64,000 nucleotides of DNA from CAVQJU01 sp963754955 (lineage in GTDB: Bacteria > Acidobacteriota > Vicinamibacteria > Vicinamibacterales > CAVVIG01): positions 1-64,000 of the forward strand of contig CAVWHY010000009.1 in assembly GCA_963754955.1 (NCBI GenBank), given 5' to 3'. A program made the position numbers and the translations under genes. The notes below the pieces were generated by a model. It made no database searches. It was not told the origin of the DNA and was given only the letters and a program-made list of their open reading frames with translations. This document shows, in pieces, positions 33,176 through 42,228 of the stretch; positions within the stretch are counted from its first letter, which is position 1, and every line of letters starts with the position of its first letter.

Positions 33176-33754
33176 TCACGACGTGAACGTTCCGGACGTG
33201 TGCAGCATCCGGCGGAACGTCAACGAAACGCGCCGCCTGCGCACGAGCTCGCGATTGTGCCACAGGTCGGACGTTCGCGCGGGAATCGCGTGCGTCCACC
33301 GGCTGCGGACCTCTCCAGACAGGACAAGCGCGCTGCCGGGCTCGATCAGCAGCTCCTCTTCGCGGCCGGAGGCCTTTTCGGCAAACTGCATCACGCAGTG
33401 CGATCCCAGGCTGATCGCGGCGATCGCATCGTCGAAGGCAGACAAGTCGATGTGGGCGGAGATGCCGGCACCAGCCTCGTAGGCATTGACGATCATCTGA
33501 TCGGCGAGATGCGGCATCAGGCCATCCCGATGAATGCGGGCGGCCACGTCGAGCGCCCATGCAGGCAGGTCGCCAAGACGGTAAATGCCTCCCTTCACGT
33601 GGTGGTACGAGTAACCGTAGATCTGAACGCTGCGTCCGCCTGAGTGCTGCCACGGCTGCGAGTCGGCCTCGGCCAGCACACGTATCTGCGTGTCGCGGTC
33701 AAGATAATCAGGAAGGTAGCGCAGCCCCGGGACGGGCGCGGCGTCTACGTCCAT
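33176..33754 (-). CDS. AlkB-family 2-oxoglutarate/Fe(II) dioxygenase
   Basis: About 192 residues from 33754 (MDVDAAPVPGLRYLPDY). The iron ligands are H and D in GISAHIDLSAF and H in RWTHAIPAR; the 2-oxoglutarate arginines are in VRRRRVSLTFRR. IYGYSYHHVKGGIYRLGDLP resembles the substrate-recognition lid of ALKBH8/AlkB-type proteins. It probably oxidatively demethylates alkylated nucleic acid. It overlaps the VOC gene end by 10 nt. Confidence 0.86.
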   Translation of the reverse strand: MDVDAAPVPGLRYLPDYLDRDTQIRVLAEADSQPWQHSGGRSVQIYGYSYHHVKGGIYRLGDLPAWALDVAARIHRDGLMPHLADQMIVNAYEAGAGISAHIDLSAFDDAIAAISLGSHCVMQFAEKASGREEELLIEPGSALVLSGEVRSRWTHAIPARTSDLWHNRELVRRRRVSLTFRRMLHTSGTFTS

Positions 33755-34197
33755 GTCTGCAGCTCGACGATGTTGCCTTCCGGATCGGTCACGTAACACC
33801 ACGTCACGGTGCCGCGCGAGGTTGTGACCGTGACGACGTCGCCAATCGCGCGCCCGCCATTGGCCAGCACCTCGGCCCGCGCGTCGGCGACCGACGGCAC
33901 CGCGAACGCGATGTGCGCGAAGCCGGGCCGATTGGCCACCGGTGCCACGGCATTGGCCAGCTGTGAGTAGTTGAAGATCTCCAGCGTCGGGCCGTCGGCG
34001 CCACAGCCCGGCAAACGCATGTGGATCCCCCGCAGCGCGGCACCGGGAACGCCTGTCCCCGCTTCAACCTGGTCGCTGGCAAAGTCGCGCTCCGGCGGCA
34101 CGTCGACGCAGCCGAACACCGAACGGTAGAACGCCGCGAGCGCGCGCCAGTCGCGCGCGATCAGGTTCGTGTGGATGTACCGTGCGCCGCGAATCAT
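33745..34197 (-). CDS. VOC family protein (glyoxalase fold)
   Basis: A 150-residue protein starting MIRGARYIHTNLIARDWRAL. FYRSVFGCVDVPPERDF, GPTLEIFNYSQ, GFAHIAFAVPSVADAR and WCYVTDPEGNIVELQTW are typical of the glyoxalase/bleomycin-resistance/dioxygenase superfamily, including metal ligands His and Glu. The substrate is unknown. It overlaps neighbours by a few nucleotides at both ends, so translation is probably coupled. Confidence 0.87.
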   Translation of the reverse strand: MIRGARYIHTNLIARDWRALAAFYRSVFGCVDVPPERDFASDQVEAGTGVPGAALRGIHMRLPGCGADGPTLEIFNYSQLANAVAPVANRPGFAHIAFAVPSVADARAEVLANGGRAIGDVVTVTTSRGTVTWCYVTDPEGNIVELQTWT

Positions 34198-34850
34198 CGC
34201 GTCTGTCTCGGCGTCCGATGCCGGTCGGCCCACCAGCTCCAGGCGGTCAGGATGACGATGCCGATGAGGGCCGAGATGTAGAGCGCCGGGATCGACGGCG
34301 GAGCGGTTCCGGCGGACGCCAGATACACCACGACCAGGAACACCGCCAGCGCGATCAGGCCCCAGCGTCCGATCCCGTCGCGCGCCTCGGTCGCCCGCAG
34401 GTACACCCACAGCCCGGCGGCGTACATCAGCGCTTCTATAACGATGGTCGCCGGAATGGAGTTCCACAGGCCGAGGCCGAACTTGGATCCGCCCGGGTAG
34501 ATCGGCATGTCGGGACTATGGGTGACGTAATCGAGGACCCAATGGCTGACGACCAGCACGGCGAGGATCCCCACGGCGCGGGTGTTGCCCGTCAGCCATC
34601 GATAGACAAGGCCGAACGCCACGCCCCATCCGATCAGGAACACGAGCGAGTGCGAATACGGGTAGCTCACGAAATCGAACGGCGTGAACGCAGTGAAGCC
34701 CGGCACGATGCGGACCTGTTCGACGCCGAGGGCGATGAACACCGGCCACAGGATGTCGGCGAGCTGCGCGGCCGAAAACAGCACGGCCAGCGACACGCGC
34801 GGCGCTGCCCGTTTGGCGGCGAACCCGAGGGCGAGGTGACCGATGAACAT
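34194..34850 (-). CDS. membrane protein, putative YdjM-like metal-dependent hydrolase
   Basis: A 218-residue integral membrane protein with about six hydrophobic segments. MFIGHLALGFAAKRAAP at the start and SHWVLDYVTHSPDMP in the middle, with scattered H/D residues (YSHSLVF), match the YdjM-type inner-membrane hydrolase family. The catalytic function of that family is only predicted. Its last codon overlaps the VOC start. Confidence 0.7.
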   Translation of the reverse strand: MFIGHLALGFAAKRAAPRVSLAVLFSAAQLADILWPVFIALGVEQVRIVPGFTAFTPFDFVSYPYSHSLVFLIGWGVAFGLVYRWLTGNTRAVGILAVLVVSHWVLDYVTHSPDMPIYPGGSKFGLGLWNSIPATIVIEALMYAAGLWVYLRATEARDGIGRWGLIALAVFLVVVYLASAGTAPPSIPALYISALIGIVILTAWSWWADRHRTPRQTR

Positions 34851-34863
34851 AAGCGGCCCGGCT

Positions 34864-35376
34864 CTACGTCGCGACAGCGCGCTCCGCGCTGAGATCGTAG
34901 ATGAGCACGTCGAAATTGCCCGGCACGTGCCCCAGCGCCCTCAGGAGCAGCGCCACCTGCCCGCGATGGTGCACTGCGTGGGTGGCGGCGTGCTGCATCA
35001 GATCGCCGAGCTGCACGACGTGCGTCTGATCGCTGCCGGGCATCTTGAACTCGACGCTTCTCTGCAGATCGGCATCGGCAAGCGACGCCAGGAAATTGCG
35101 CACGTGCGTCTCGACCATCGCCCATGTTTCGAGGAGCGACGCCTGCGTCGGGTAGTCTTCGGGCTTGAGGGCCGGTCCCCGTTTGTATCCGCCGCAGCGA
35201 TCCAGCCAACCCCATTCCGCGCTCATGATGTGCACCAGCGTGTTCCTGACCGAACCGTAGCTGCCGGCGACGTTCCGGGTGAACTGCTCGGGCGTGAGCT
35301 GTGCGATCACCGGCACGAGCTTGCGATTCGCCCAATACCCGTAGTCGTAGAGCCGCGCGAGATCCTTGACCGTCAT
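34864..35376 (-). CDS. DinB family protein
   Basis: A 170-residue four-helix-bundle protein from 35376 (MTVKDLARLYDYGYWANRKL). The three metal-site histidines are visible in NTLVHIMSAEWGWL and HAATHAVHHRGQ. DinB-like proteins are divalent-metal thiol transferases or of unknown role. The start overlaps the upstream GNAT stop (ATGA). Confidence 0.88.
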   Translation of the reverse strand: MTVKDLARLYDYGYWANRKLVPVIAQLTPEQFTRNVAGSYGSVRNTLVHIMSAEWGWLDRCGGYKRGPALKPEDYPTQASLLETWAMVETHVRNFLASLADADLQRSVEFKMPGSDQTHVVQLGDLMQHAATHAVHHRGQVALLLRALGHVPGNFDVLIYDLSAERAVAT

Positions 35377-35864
35377 GTGATGTTCCCCGCCGGCTTTTCC
35401 CAACGCCACACCAAACCATCTTCGGGTTCCACAACCCGGCCGCGTGCCACAAAGCCGCACTTCACGAGGACCCTCGCGGAATTGTTCGCCGACTCGGAGG
35501 TGTGCGCGCGAACCACGCGCACGCGCCCGGTTCCGAACGCGAACTCGACCAGCGCCTCGGCGGCCTCGGTGGCAAGCCCCTGGTTCTGACGTTCGGCGGC
35601 GACGCCGTACGCGATCTCGACCATTCCGTCGGCGTCAGGGGCATCTTTGAATCCGCAGCTTCCAACCGCATGCCCGGTCGCACGATCCACCATGGAAAAC
35701 CCGAGCGTCCACACATCCGCGTTCCCGGACTTCACGCGCGCGAGCCACACCGGCGACACTTCCGCCCGCTGATCGGATGGCATCTGCTCGACCTGCGCGA
35801 GCGCGGCTTCCGGACTGCGGGGAACGAGCCATAGACGTCTGGTGCCGACAGTGGCGGTATCCAT
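35373..35864 (-). CDS. GNAT N-acetyltransferase
   Basis: A 163-residue GNAT: RRLWLVPRSPEAALAQVEQM, then IAYGVAAERQNQGLATEAAE (acetyl-CoA loop) and SANNSARVLVKCGFVARGRV. Similar to RimJ/RimL-type acetyltransferases; the target is unknown. Its stop overlaps the DinB start, and the DUF488 stop lies 1 bp upstream, so the three genes are likely cotranscribed. Confidence 0.84.
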   Translation of the reverse strand: MDTATVGTRRLWLVPRSPEAALAQVEQMPSDQRAEVSPVWLARVKSGNADVWTLGFSMVDRATGHAVGSCGFKDAPDADGMVEIAYGVAAERQNQGLATEAAEALVEFAFGTGRVRVVRAHTSESANNSARVLVKCGFVARGRVVEPEDGLVWRWEKPAGNIT

Positions 35865-36266
35865 TCAGATCCTGCCAACCAATCGCCGCAGTTCGTGCCT
35901 GTGGCACTGCGCCTGGTCTTCGGCACAGTGGCACATGAGGGTGACTCGATTCCGCCGCGCGAGCTGCTTGATCAGGCGGAGCGTGAACTTCTGACCGTGA
36001 TTCTTGATCGAGCGGCTCCGCGCATCAACGGGACCGTCCATGAACAGCTCGCGGCGATATTCACGAAGGAATCGCGCCCACGTGATGCGGCCCGCCTGCA
36101 CGTTCCGCAGAAGGCGCTCGCTCGGCGCGAGCGACGGCATCCACACGTCGTAGCGGCTCGCCGGCATTCCACGCCCGCGGAAGCGCGTGGCGAGGATTCG
36201 AACGCCGTCTCGCGTCCGGTCGACAGGACTCCACACGGACTTCGTGCGCAGCATTTGGCGTATCAA
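35865..36266 (-). CDS. DUF488 family protein (YeaO-like)
   Basis: A 133-residue protein. YDVWMPSLAPSERLLRNVQ, then WARFLREYRREL, RVTLMCHCAEDQAQCHRHEL with the conserved CHCxxxxxCHR cysteine/histidine cluster. DUF488 is of unknown function; structures resemble nucleases or rhodanese-like domains. ATGs at 36266 and 36254 are both possible starts. A two-palindrome element separates it from nuoN. Confidence 0.82.
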   Translation of the reverse strand: MIRQMLRTKSVWSPVDRTRDGVRILATRFRGRGMPASRYDVWMPSLAPSERLLRNVQAGRITWARFLREYRRELFMDGPVDARSRSIKNHGQKFTLRLIKQLARRNRVTLMCHCAEDQAQCHRHELRRLVGRI

Positions 36267-36289
36267 CTTACCCGATTATCGGATCGGAT

Positions 36290-36343
36290 GTAGTGCAGGC
36301 CTTCAGGCCTGCCAGGCACGGCGGGGCTGAAGCCCCGCACTAC
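36290..36343. repeat. extragenic two-palindrome element (GTAGTGC ... GCACTAC)
   Basis: GTAGT plus GCAGGCCTTCAGGCCTGC (36290-36312), then GCGGGGCTGAAGCCCCGC followed by ACTAC (36321-36343). The outer GTAGTGC/GCACTAC arms are inverse. Same architecture as 11871-11924 and 59711-59758. Confidence 0.85.
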
Positions 36344-36362
36344 TCCTGAAGCCCGCGAGGCT

Positions 36363-37803
36363 TTAGAAAATCGTGCGGATTGAGGCAGCCGCCATGTCGA
36401 GGAGGCGGGCGGGCAGGACGCCCAGGTAGAAGATGATAATCGCCGAGGCCACAAGCGCCGCGCCCGCGACCCTCGGCACCGACGGGAACCGCGCGATCGT
36501 CTCACCCGAGGGCGTCATGTACATCATCACGACGATGCGCAGGTAGAAGAAGACCGAGATGACGCTCGTCAACACGCCGATGATGGCGAGCCCTGTGTAG
36601 CCGGCCTTGATCGCGGCGCTGAACACGTACCACTTCGCGATGAACCCCGCCAGCGGCGGAAACCCGCCCAGCGACAGCATGAACATCGTCATCAGCGCGG
36701 CCAGGGCCGGGTGATCGTGCCAGAGACCGGCGTAGTCGCTGACCTTGTCGTTGGGCCGGTCGTAGTCCTCGAGCAGCCCGATGACGCCGAACGCGCCCAG
36801 GTTGGTAATGGCGTACGTCAGCAGGTAGAACAGCACGGCGCCCTTGCCGTAGTCGTTTCCGGACATGAGCGCCAGGAGCAGATAGCCGCCGTGGGCGACG
36901 CTCGAATACGCCAGCATCCGCCGCACGTTGTTCTGGGCGACGCCGACGACGGTTCCGATGATCATCGTCGCCGCCGCGACGGGCCACAGCACCGCGGCCC
37001 AGCTCGCATGCAGCGGCTCGAGGGCGGAAAGAAACACGCGGACAAACGCCGCGAACGCAGCGGCCTTGACGCCAGTGGACATGAAACCGGTCACCGCAGG
37101 AGGCGCGCCTTCGTAGGCGTCCGGCGTCCACATGTGAAATGGCACCGCCGAGACCTTGAACGCGAACCCGACCAGCAGCAGACCCAGGGCCACCATCAGC
37201 ATCGGCGGCGCGTTCGCTCCCTGCGAAGCGATGACGCTCCCGATGCGATCGAGGCGCGTGCTGCCCGGTCACCCCGTAGACGAACGCGATGCCGTAGAGG
37301 AAGAAAGCGCTCGAGAAGGCGCCGAGCAGGAAGTACTTGAACGCGGCCTCCGTCGACACGGCCGAATCACGACGGATACCGGTCAGGACGTACACCGCGA
37401 TGGAAAGCACTTCGAGGGCGAGAAAGATGACCAGCAGGTCCGTCGCCGTGGCCATCAGCATCATGCCCGAGAGCGCGAACAGGAGCAGCGCGTAGTACTC
37501 GCCGCGCGGCAGGTGCTCGCGGTCGATGGTCGGCCCCGACAACGCCAGCGACAGCAGCCCGACGACGATCAGGATGCCGGTCACGAACAGCCCGAAGTTG
37601 TCCGCCGCGACGACGCCGAAGCTCGACGTGTTGTGGTTCCAGAGCGCGGCGCTCGCGACCGCCGCGCCCACGAGGCCGATGACGCCGAGCGGCGCGATCG
37701 GCATCCGCTCGCCCTGGACGCTGAATGCCTCGGCGATCATCGCGGCGATGGCGGCAGCCGCCACGCAGGCCATCGGAACGACAGCGTTGAAGCCGGCCAT
37801 CAT
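36363..37803 (-). CDS. nuoN: NADH-quinone oxidoreductase subunit N, one frame break
   Basis: Antiporter-like proton-pumping subunit of complex I. Starts MMAGFNAVVPMACVAAAAIA at 37803, the ATG overlapping the nuoM stop. The first part reads to YGIAFVYGVTG near 37265, where one extra G in a GGG run shifts the frame. The second part has KVSAVPFHMWTPDAYEGAPP with the conserved lysine/histidine and VAQNNVRRMLAYSSVAHGGY, ending at 36363. About 479 residues and 14 predicted helices. Last gene of the nuo operon. Confidence 0.93.
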
Positions 37804-39320
37804 CGCTCCGCCTGAATCCGCAGGGGCGCGCTGCCCTGCTCGATATGGCTCAACATCCGCTGTACGGCGGGCTCGATCGGCCGCAGGAACAGGTTCGGCA
37901 GCACGCCCATCAGGATCGCGAGGGCCACGATCGGCAGGATCACCAGCCACTCGCGCGGCCGCAGGTCCACGAGCCGCTCGTTCTTCTCGTTCGTGATCGG
38001 ACCGTAGTTCACCCGCTGGAACATCCAGAGCATGTAGGTCGCCGACAGGATCACCCCGGTGGCCGCGAACGCGGCCATGCGCGGGTTCCAGCGGAACACA
38101 CCGAGCAGGATCAGAAACTCGCCGACGAACCCGTTGAGCCCCGGCAGGCCGATGGACGCCAGCGTCACGATCAGGAATACGGCCACCAGGTGCGGCGTGA
38201 CTTTCTTCAGACCGCCGTACTCGGCGATGAGCCGCGTGTGCCGCCGGTCCGACAGCATGCCGACGATGAGGAACAGACCGCCAGTGCTGATGCCGTGGCT
38301 CAGCATCTGGTAGACGGCGCCCTGGACACCCTGCATGTTCATCGCGGCGATGCCGAGCACCACGAACCCGAGATGGCTGACGCTCGAGTACGCGACGAGC
38401 TTCTTCATGTCGGGCTGCACCATCGCCACGAGGGCTCCGTAAATGATGCCCACCACGGCAAGGGTCGCCAGCACAGGCGCGAAGAACGTGGCGGCCGCCG
38501 GAAAAAGCGGGAACGCGAAGCGCACGAGGCCGTACGTGCCCATCTTCAGCAGCACGCCGGCGAGGATGACCGACCCGGCCGTCGGCGCCTCGACGTGCGC
38601 GTCGGGCAGCCACGTGTGAAAGGGAAACAGCGGCACCTTGATCGCGAACGCGAGCGCGAACGCGAGGAAGAACCACACCTGCACGCGCGGCGCGATGGGC
38701 AGCTCGTAGAGCTTCAGCAGGTCGAAGCTGTACGAACCCGTGGCCACGCTCTGCAGGTAGGCGAGGCCGAGGATCGCCAGCAGCATCAGGACGCTGCCGG
38801 CCATCGTGTACAGCAGGAACTTCACGGCGGCGTAGATGCGGCGCTCGTATCCCCAGATGCCGATCAGGAAGTACATCGGGATCAGCATCGCGTCCCAGAA
38901 CACGTAGAAGAGGAACAGATCGAGCGAGACGAAGACACCGATCATCGCGCTCTCGAGGAGCAGGATGAACATCGAGAACGCCTTCACGCGCTTGTGCACC
39001 GATTCCCAGGACCCCAGCAGCGCGATCGGCGTCAGAAAAGCCGTGAGGACGACGAGCAGCAGGCTGATGCCGTCCACCCCGACCAGGTAGCTGATGCCGA
39101 ATGACGGGATCCACTCGTGGCGCTCGATGAACTGAAACTCGGGCGACACGGCGTCGAACCGGCTCCAGAGCAGCAGGGCCTCGGCGAAGACGAGCCCTGA
39201 CACGGTCAGCGCGACGGCGCGGATGGTCCCCTCGTTCTGCTCATCCTCGCGGACGAACAGCAGGAGCAGGGCGCCGACGATCGGCAGGGCGACGAGCGTG
39301 CTGAGAATCGGAAAATGCAT
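37800..39320 (-). CDS. nuoM: NADH-quinone oxidoreductase subunit M
   Basis: A 506-residue antiporter-like membrane subunit. The start MHFPILSTLVALPIVGALLL, the FYVFWDAMLIPMYFLIGIWG segment with the key glutamate region, KVPLFPFHTWLPDAHVEAPT with the channel lysine, and KLVAYSSVSHLGFVVLGIAA are diagnostic. All helices read through without a frame break. It begins at the nuoL stop (1-bp overlap) and ends overlapping nuoN. Confidence 0.96.
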   Translation of the reverse strand: MHFPILSTLVALPIVGALLLLFVREDEQNEGTIRAVALTVSGLVFAEALLLWSRFDAVSPEFQFIERHEWIPSFGISYLVGVDGISLLLVVLTAFLTPIALLGSWESVHKRVKAFSMFILLLESAMIGVFVSLDLFLFYVFWDAMLIPMYFLIGIWGYERRIYAAVKFLLYTMAGSVLMLLAILGLAYLQSVATGSYSFDLLKLYELPIAPRVQVWFFLAFALAFAIKVPLFPFHTWLPDAHVEAPTAGSVILAGVLLKMGTYGLVRFAFPLFPAAATFFAPVLATLAVVGIIYGALVAMVQPDMKKLVAYSSVSHLGFVVLGIAAMNMQGVQGAVYQMLSHGISTGGLFLIVGMLSDRRHTRLIAEYGGLKKVTPHLVAVFLIVTLASIGLPGLNGFVGEFLILLGVFRWNPRMAAFAATGVILSATYMLWMFQRVNYGPITNEKNERLVDLRPREWLVILPIVALAILMGVLPNLFLRPIEPAVQRMLSHIEQGSAPLRIQAER

Positions 39321-41282
39321 CAGGGCCAGAGGTAGTACCCGAGTATGAGCACGACGCCCAGAAACAGAGACGCCGCGTAGGCACGAACCGACCCGGTCTG
39401 CAGGCGGCGAAGCACCTCGCCGCTGCCGCCGACCGCGCCCGCCACGCCGTTGACCGTCCGGTCGATCACCCCGACGTCAACGCCCTTCCAGAGGCCGTCC
39501 TCGGAAATGATGTGAATGGGCTGGACGACGGCGGCATCGTAGATTTCGTCCACGTAGTATTTGTTCGACAGCAGGCGATGGACGCCGGAGAACTGCGCGG
39601 CCACGCGATCGGCCGCCTGGCGATTCTTGAGGAAGAAGTAGGCCGCGATCCCGATCCCGGCGATCGCCACGATCACCGAGAGGATCATCAGCGTCGTCTC
39701 GGGTGCGCCTTCGGCGGCCTCGCCCGCGACGTCAGTCAGCAGGGCCGAAACTGGGCTCGAGGAAGTGTTCGAACCGCCCGCCGATCCCGGCCCACCCGGC
39801 AACCATGGACCCGAGCGCGAGGACGATGAGGGCCACGGCCATCGCCGGCGGCGCATCATGCAGATGGGTCCCATGCGCCTTGTGGTCCGAGAGGTCCGAA
39901 TGGGCCAAGAGGTCCGAGGGGTCCGCGTGGTGCGCGGGGCTCGCCTGCAGCGACCGCTCGCCGTGGAACGTCATGAACACCAGGCGGAACATGTAGGTCG
40001 CGGTCAGCATCGCCGTGAGGATGCCCACGACCCAGAGCAGCATGTGGCCGCCGGCGTAGGTGCGGAAGAGGATTTCGTCCTTGCTGAAGAACCCCGCGAA
40101 CGGCGGGATGCCGGCGATGGCGATGGCGCCGATCACGAACGTCCAGTACGTGATCGGCAGGTCCTTCTTCAGGCCGCCCATCCTCCGCATGTCCTGTTCG
40201 CCGCCCAGCGCGTGAATGACCGCGCCCGATCCGAGGAAGAGCAGCGCCTTGAAGAAGGCGTGCGTATAGAGATGGAAGATACCGGCGCCGAACGCGCCGA
40301 CGCCCATGGCCAGGAACATGTACCCGAGCTGCGACACGGTCGAATACGCCAGCACGCGCTTGATGTCGTTCTGGACGAGGCCGATCGTGCCCGCCACGAG
40401 GGCGGTCGCGGTGCCCACGACCGCGACGATGGTGAGCGTGGCCGGCGCATGGCTGAACAGGACGGCGTTCCGGCCGATCATGTAGACCCCCGCCGTCACC
40501 ATCGTCGCCGCATGGATGAGAGCGGAGACGGGCGTGGGGCCCTCCATCGCGTCGGGCAGCCAGACGTAGAGCGGGATCTGCGCGGATTTTCCGGTGGCGC
40601 CGACAAACAGCAGCAGCGTGATCACCGACATGGTGCCGAAGGCCGTCTCGGGGCTGAGGGCGGACGCGCTGCGCGCGACTTCCTGGAAATCGAGCGATCC
40701 GAAGCGGACGAAGATCAGGAGGACGCCGAGGATGAACCCCCAGTCGCCGATCCGGTTGACGATGAACGCCTTCTTGCCGGCGTCGGACGCTGATTTCTTC
40801 TGGTACCAGAAGCCGATCAGAAGATAAGAACAGAGGCCGACACCCTCCCAGCCCACGAACATCACGAGGAAGTTCGCGCCGAGGACGAGGACGAGCATGA
40901 ACGACGCGAAGAGGTTCAGGTACGAGAAATAGCGGGCGTACTCGGCGTCGGACTCCTCGTGCATGTACGACGTCGAGTAGATGTGAATCAGCAGCCCGAT
41001 GCCGGTGATGATCAGGATCATCACCGACGCCAGCGGATCCAGGCGCAGCGTCAGCCCCACCGAGAAGTCGCCCGAGCTGATCCACGTGAACGCGCGCTGC
41101 TCGATGACACGGTTCTCCGGCTCGAGGCTCACCAGGCGCGCGACCGCCGCCGCCGAGATCGCGAACGAGAGCAGCATCGCACCGCAGGCGATCACGCCGG
41201 CCGCTGTCTTCGTCACACGGCGGCCCAGGCCGGCATTCAGCAGGAAGCCGGCGAACGGCAGGAGCGGAATCAGCAGCAGCAT
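39320..41282 (-). CDS. nuoL: NADH-quinone oxidoreductase subunit L, one frame break and a repeat-derived insert
   Basis: The largest antiporter-like subunit, carrying the lateral helix. MLLLIPLLPFAGFLLNAGLG, FVGWEGVGLCSYLLIGFWY, QIPLYVWLPDAMEGPTPVSA and NDIKRVLAYSTVSQLGYMFL are intact. Near 39745 one extra base shifts the frame to ALLTDVAGEAAEG, and the C-terminal lateral helix region ends at 39320 (about 653 residues). Between FMTFHGERSLQA and HDAPPAMAVAL lies an insert (DPSDLLAHSDLSDHKAHG) made of the same 9-bp unit as the radA spacer. It should lie in a loop between transmembrane segments. Confidence 0.93.
39881..39934. repeat. in-frame 9-bp repeat inside nuoL
   Basis: Five to six units of GGTCCGAGA-like sequence encode the D-P-S-D-L-L-A-H-S-D-L-S-D insert. 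Because the period is 9, the reading frame is preserved. The units match the spacer array at 6389-6553. Confidence 0.9.
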
Positions 41283-41292
41283 GTTGACGACG

Positions 41293-41378
41293 ACGAAGCC
41301 ACAGAGGCACAGAGGCCACAGGGGCCACAGAGATCTCTCTTCCAGAGTGTCTCTGCGTGCTCGCGTGCTCTGCGGTTA
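41293..41378. repeat. CACAGAGG-type inverted-arm repeat between nuoK and nuoL
   Basis: The left arm (41293-41331) has CCACAGAGGCACAGAGGCCA units of 9 bp. The right arm (41342-41378) is a diverged inverse (GTGTCTCTGCGTGCTCGCGT). It is the longest spacer inside the nuo operon. Confidence 0.85.
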
Positions 41379-41391
41379 ACGTTTGTGATCA

Positions 41392-41694
41392 CTACCATTT
41401 CAGGCTCGTGAACGTGTCCGGGTTGAGCGACTCGCGGTGGCGGAACAGCCCGATCACGATCGCGAGGCCGACGGCGGCCTCCGCGGCGGCGACCGTCATC
41501 ACGAAGAACACGATGATCTGGCCGTCGGCCGAGCCCATCGAGCGCCCGAAGGCGACGAAGGTCAGGTTCACGGCGTTCAGCATGATCTCGATCGACAGCA
41601 GGATCGTGATCAGGTTGCGGCGCACGAACACACCGGCCGTGCCGATGCAGAACAGCACCCCCGAGAGCACGAGATAGTGGGTCAGCGTCGGCAT
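41392..41694 (-). CDS. nuoK: NADH-quinone oxidoreductase subunit K
   Basis: A 100-residue, three-helix subunit (MPTLTHYLVLSGVLFCIGTA). NLITILLSIEIMLNAVNLTF carries the conserved membrane glutamate of the proton path; the second one lies in FFVMTVAAAEAAVGLAIVIG. Starts 2 bp after nuoJ. Confidence 0.96.
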   Translation of the reverse strand: MPTLTHYLVLSGVLFCIGTAGVFVRRNLITILLSIEIMLNAVNLTFVAFGRSMGSADGQIIVFFVMTVAAAEAAVGLAIVIGLFRHRESLNPDTFTSLKW

Positions 41695-41696
41695 GG

Positions 41697-42228
41697 TCAG
41701 ACGCTCGGCGGGGCAGACGGCCCGCCTTCACGCCGCGCCAGCACCACGGCGCCGACCATGGCGACGAGGATGAGCACGGACGTCACTTCGAACGCGAACG
41801 CGTAGTCGGTGAACAGCGATCGGCCGATGGTGCGCACCGAGCTGACGGCCGCGGCCGAAAACGCGCCCGTCTCGCCGCCGCCTTTCGTCAGCGCCCACAG
41901 CAGCTCGATCGACGAGGGCCGCCGCGAGGACGGCGCCGAACCGCATCGGGCCCGGGCGCCGGAGCGGGTGCACGCTTTCGTCATGCTCCGTTTCCTCGTG
42001 CGGCGCGTTCAGCAGCATCACGACGAACAGGAACAACACCATGATGGCGCCGGCATACACGACAATCTGCGTCACGGCCACGAAGGGCGCGTCGAGCAGG
42101 ACGTAGAGCCCCGACAACGCGCCAAACGACGCGATGAGCAGCAGCACGCTGTAAATCGGGTTGCGCTGGGCGATGACCAGCAGCGATGCCACGACGGCGA
42201 CGGCGGCGAACACGTAGAACAGCGTCAT
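41697..42228 (-). CDS. nuoJ: NADH-quinone oxidoreductase subunit J, one frame break
   Basis: Starts MTLFYVFAAVAVVASLLVIA at 42228. NPIYSVLLLIASFGALSGLY and QIVVYAGAIMVLFLFVVMLL (with the conserved pi-bulge region) are typical. Near 41925 one extra base shifts the frame to SSIELLWALTKGGGETG and the last helix (FEVTSVLILVAMVGAVVLAR) ends at 41697. About 176 residues. Confidence 0.93.

Noticed and set aside
36502..39114. 870-codon minus-strand open frame across nuoM and nuoN
   Set aside because: It reads nuoM out of frame and then the first part of nuoN in frame; the join is an artefact of high GC and the nuoN frame break.
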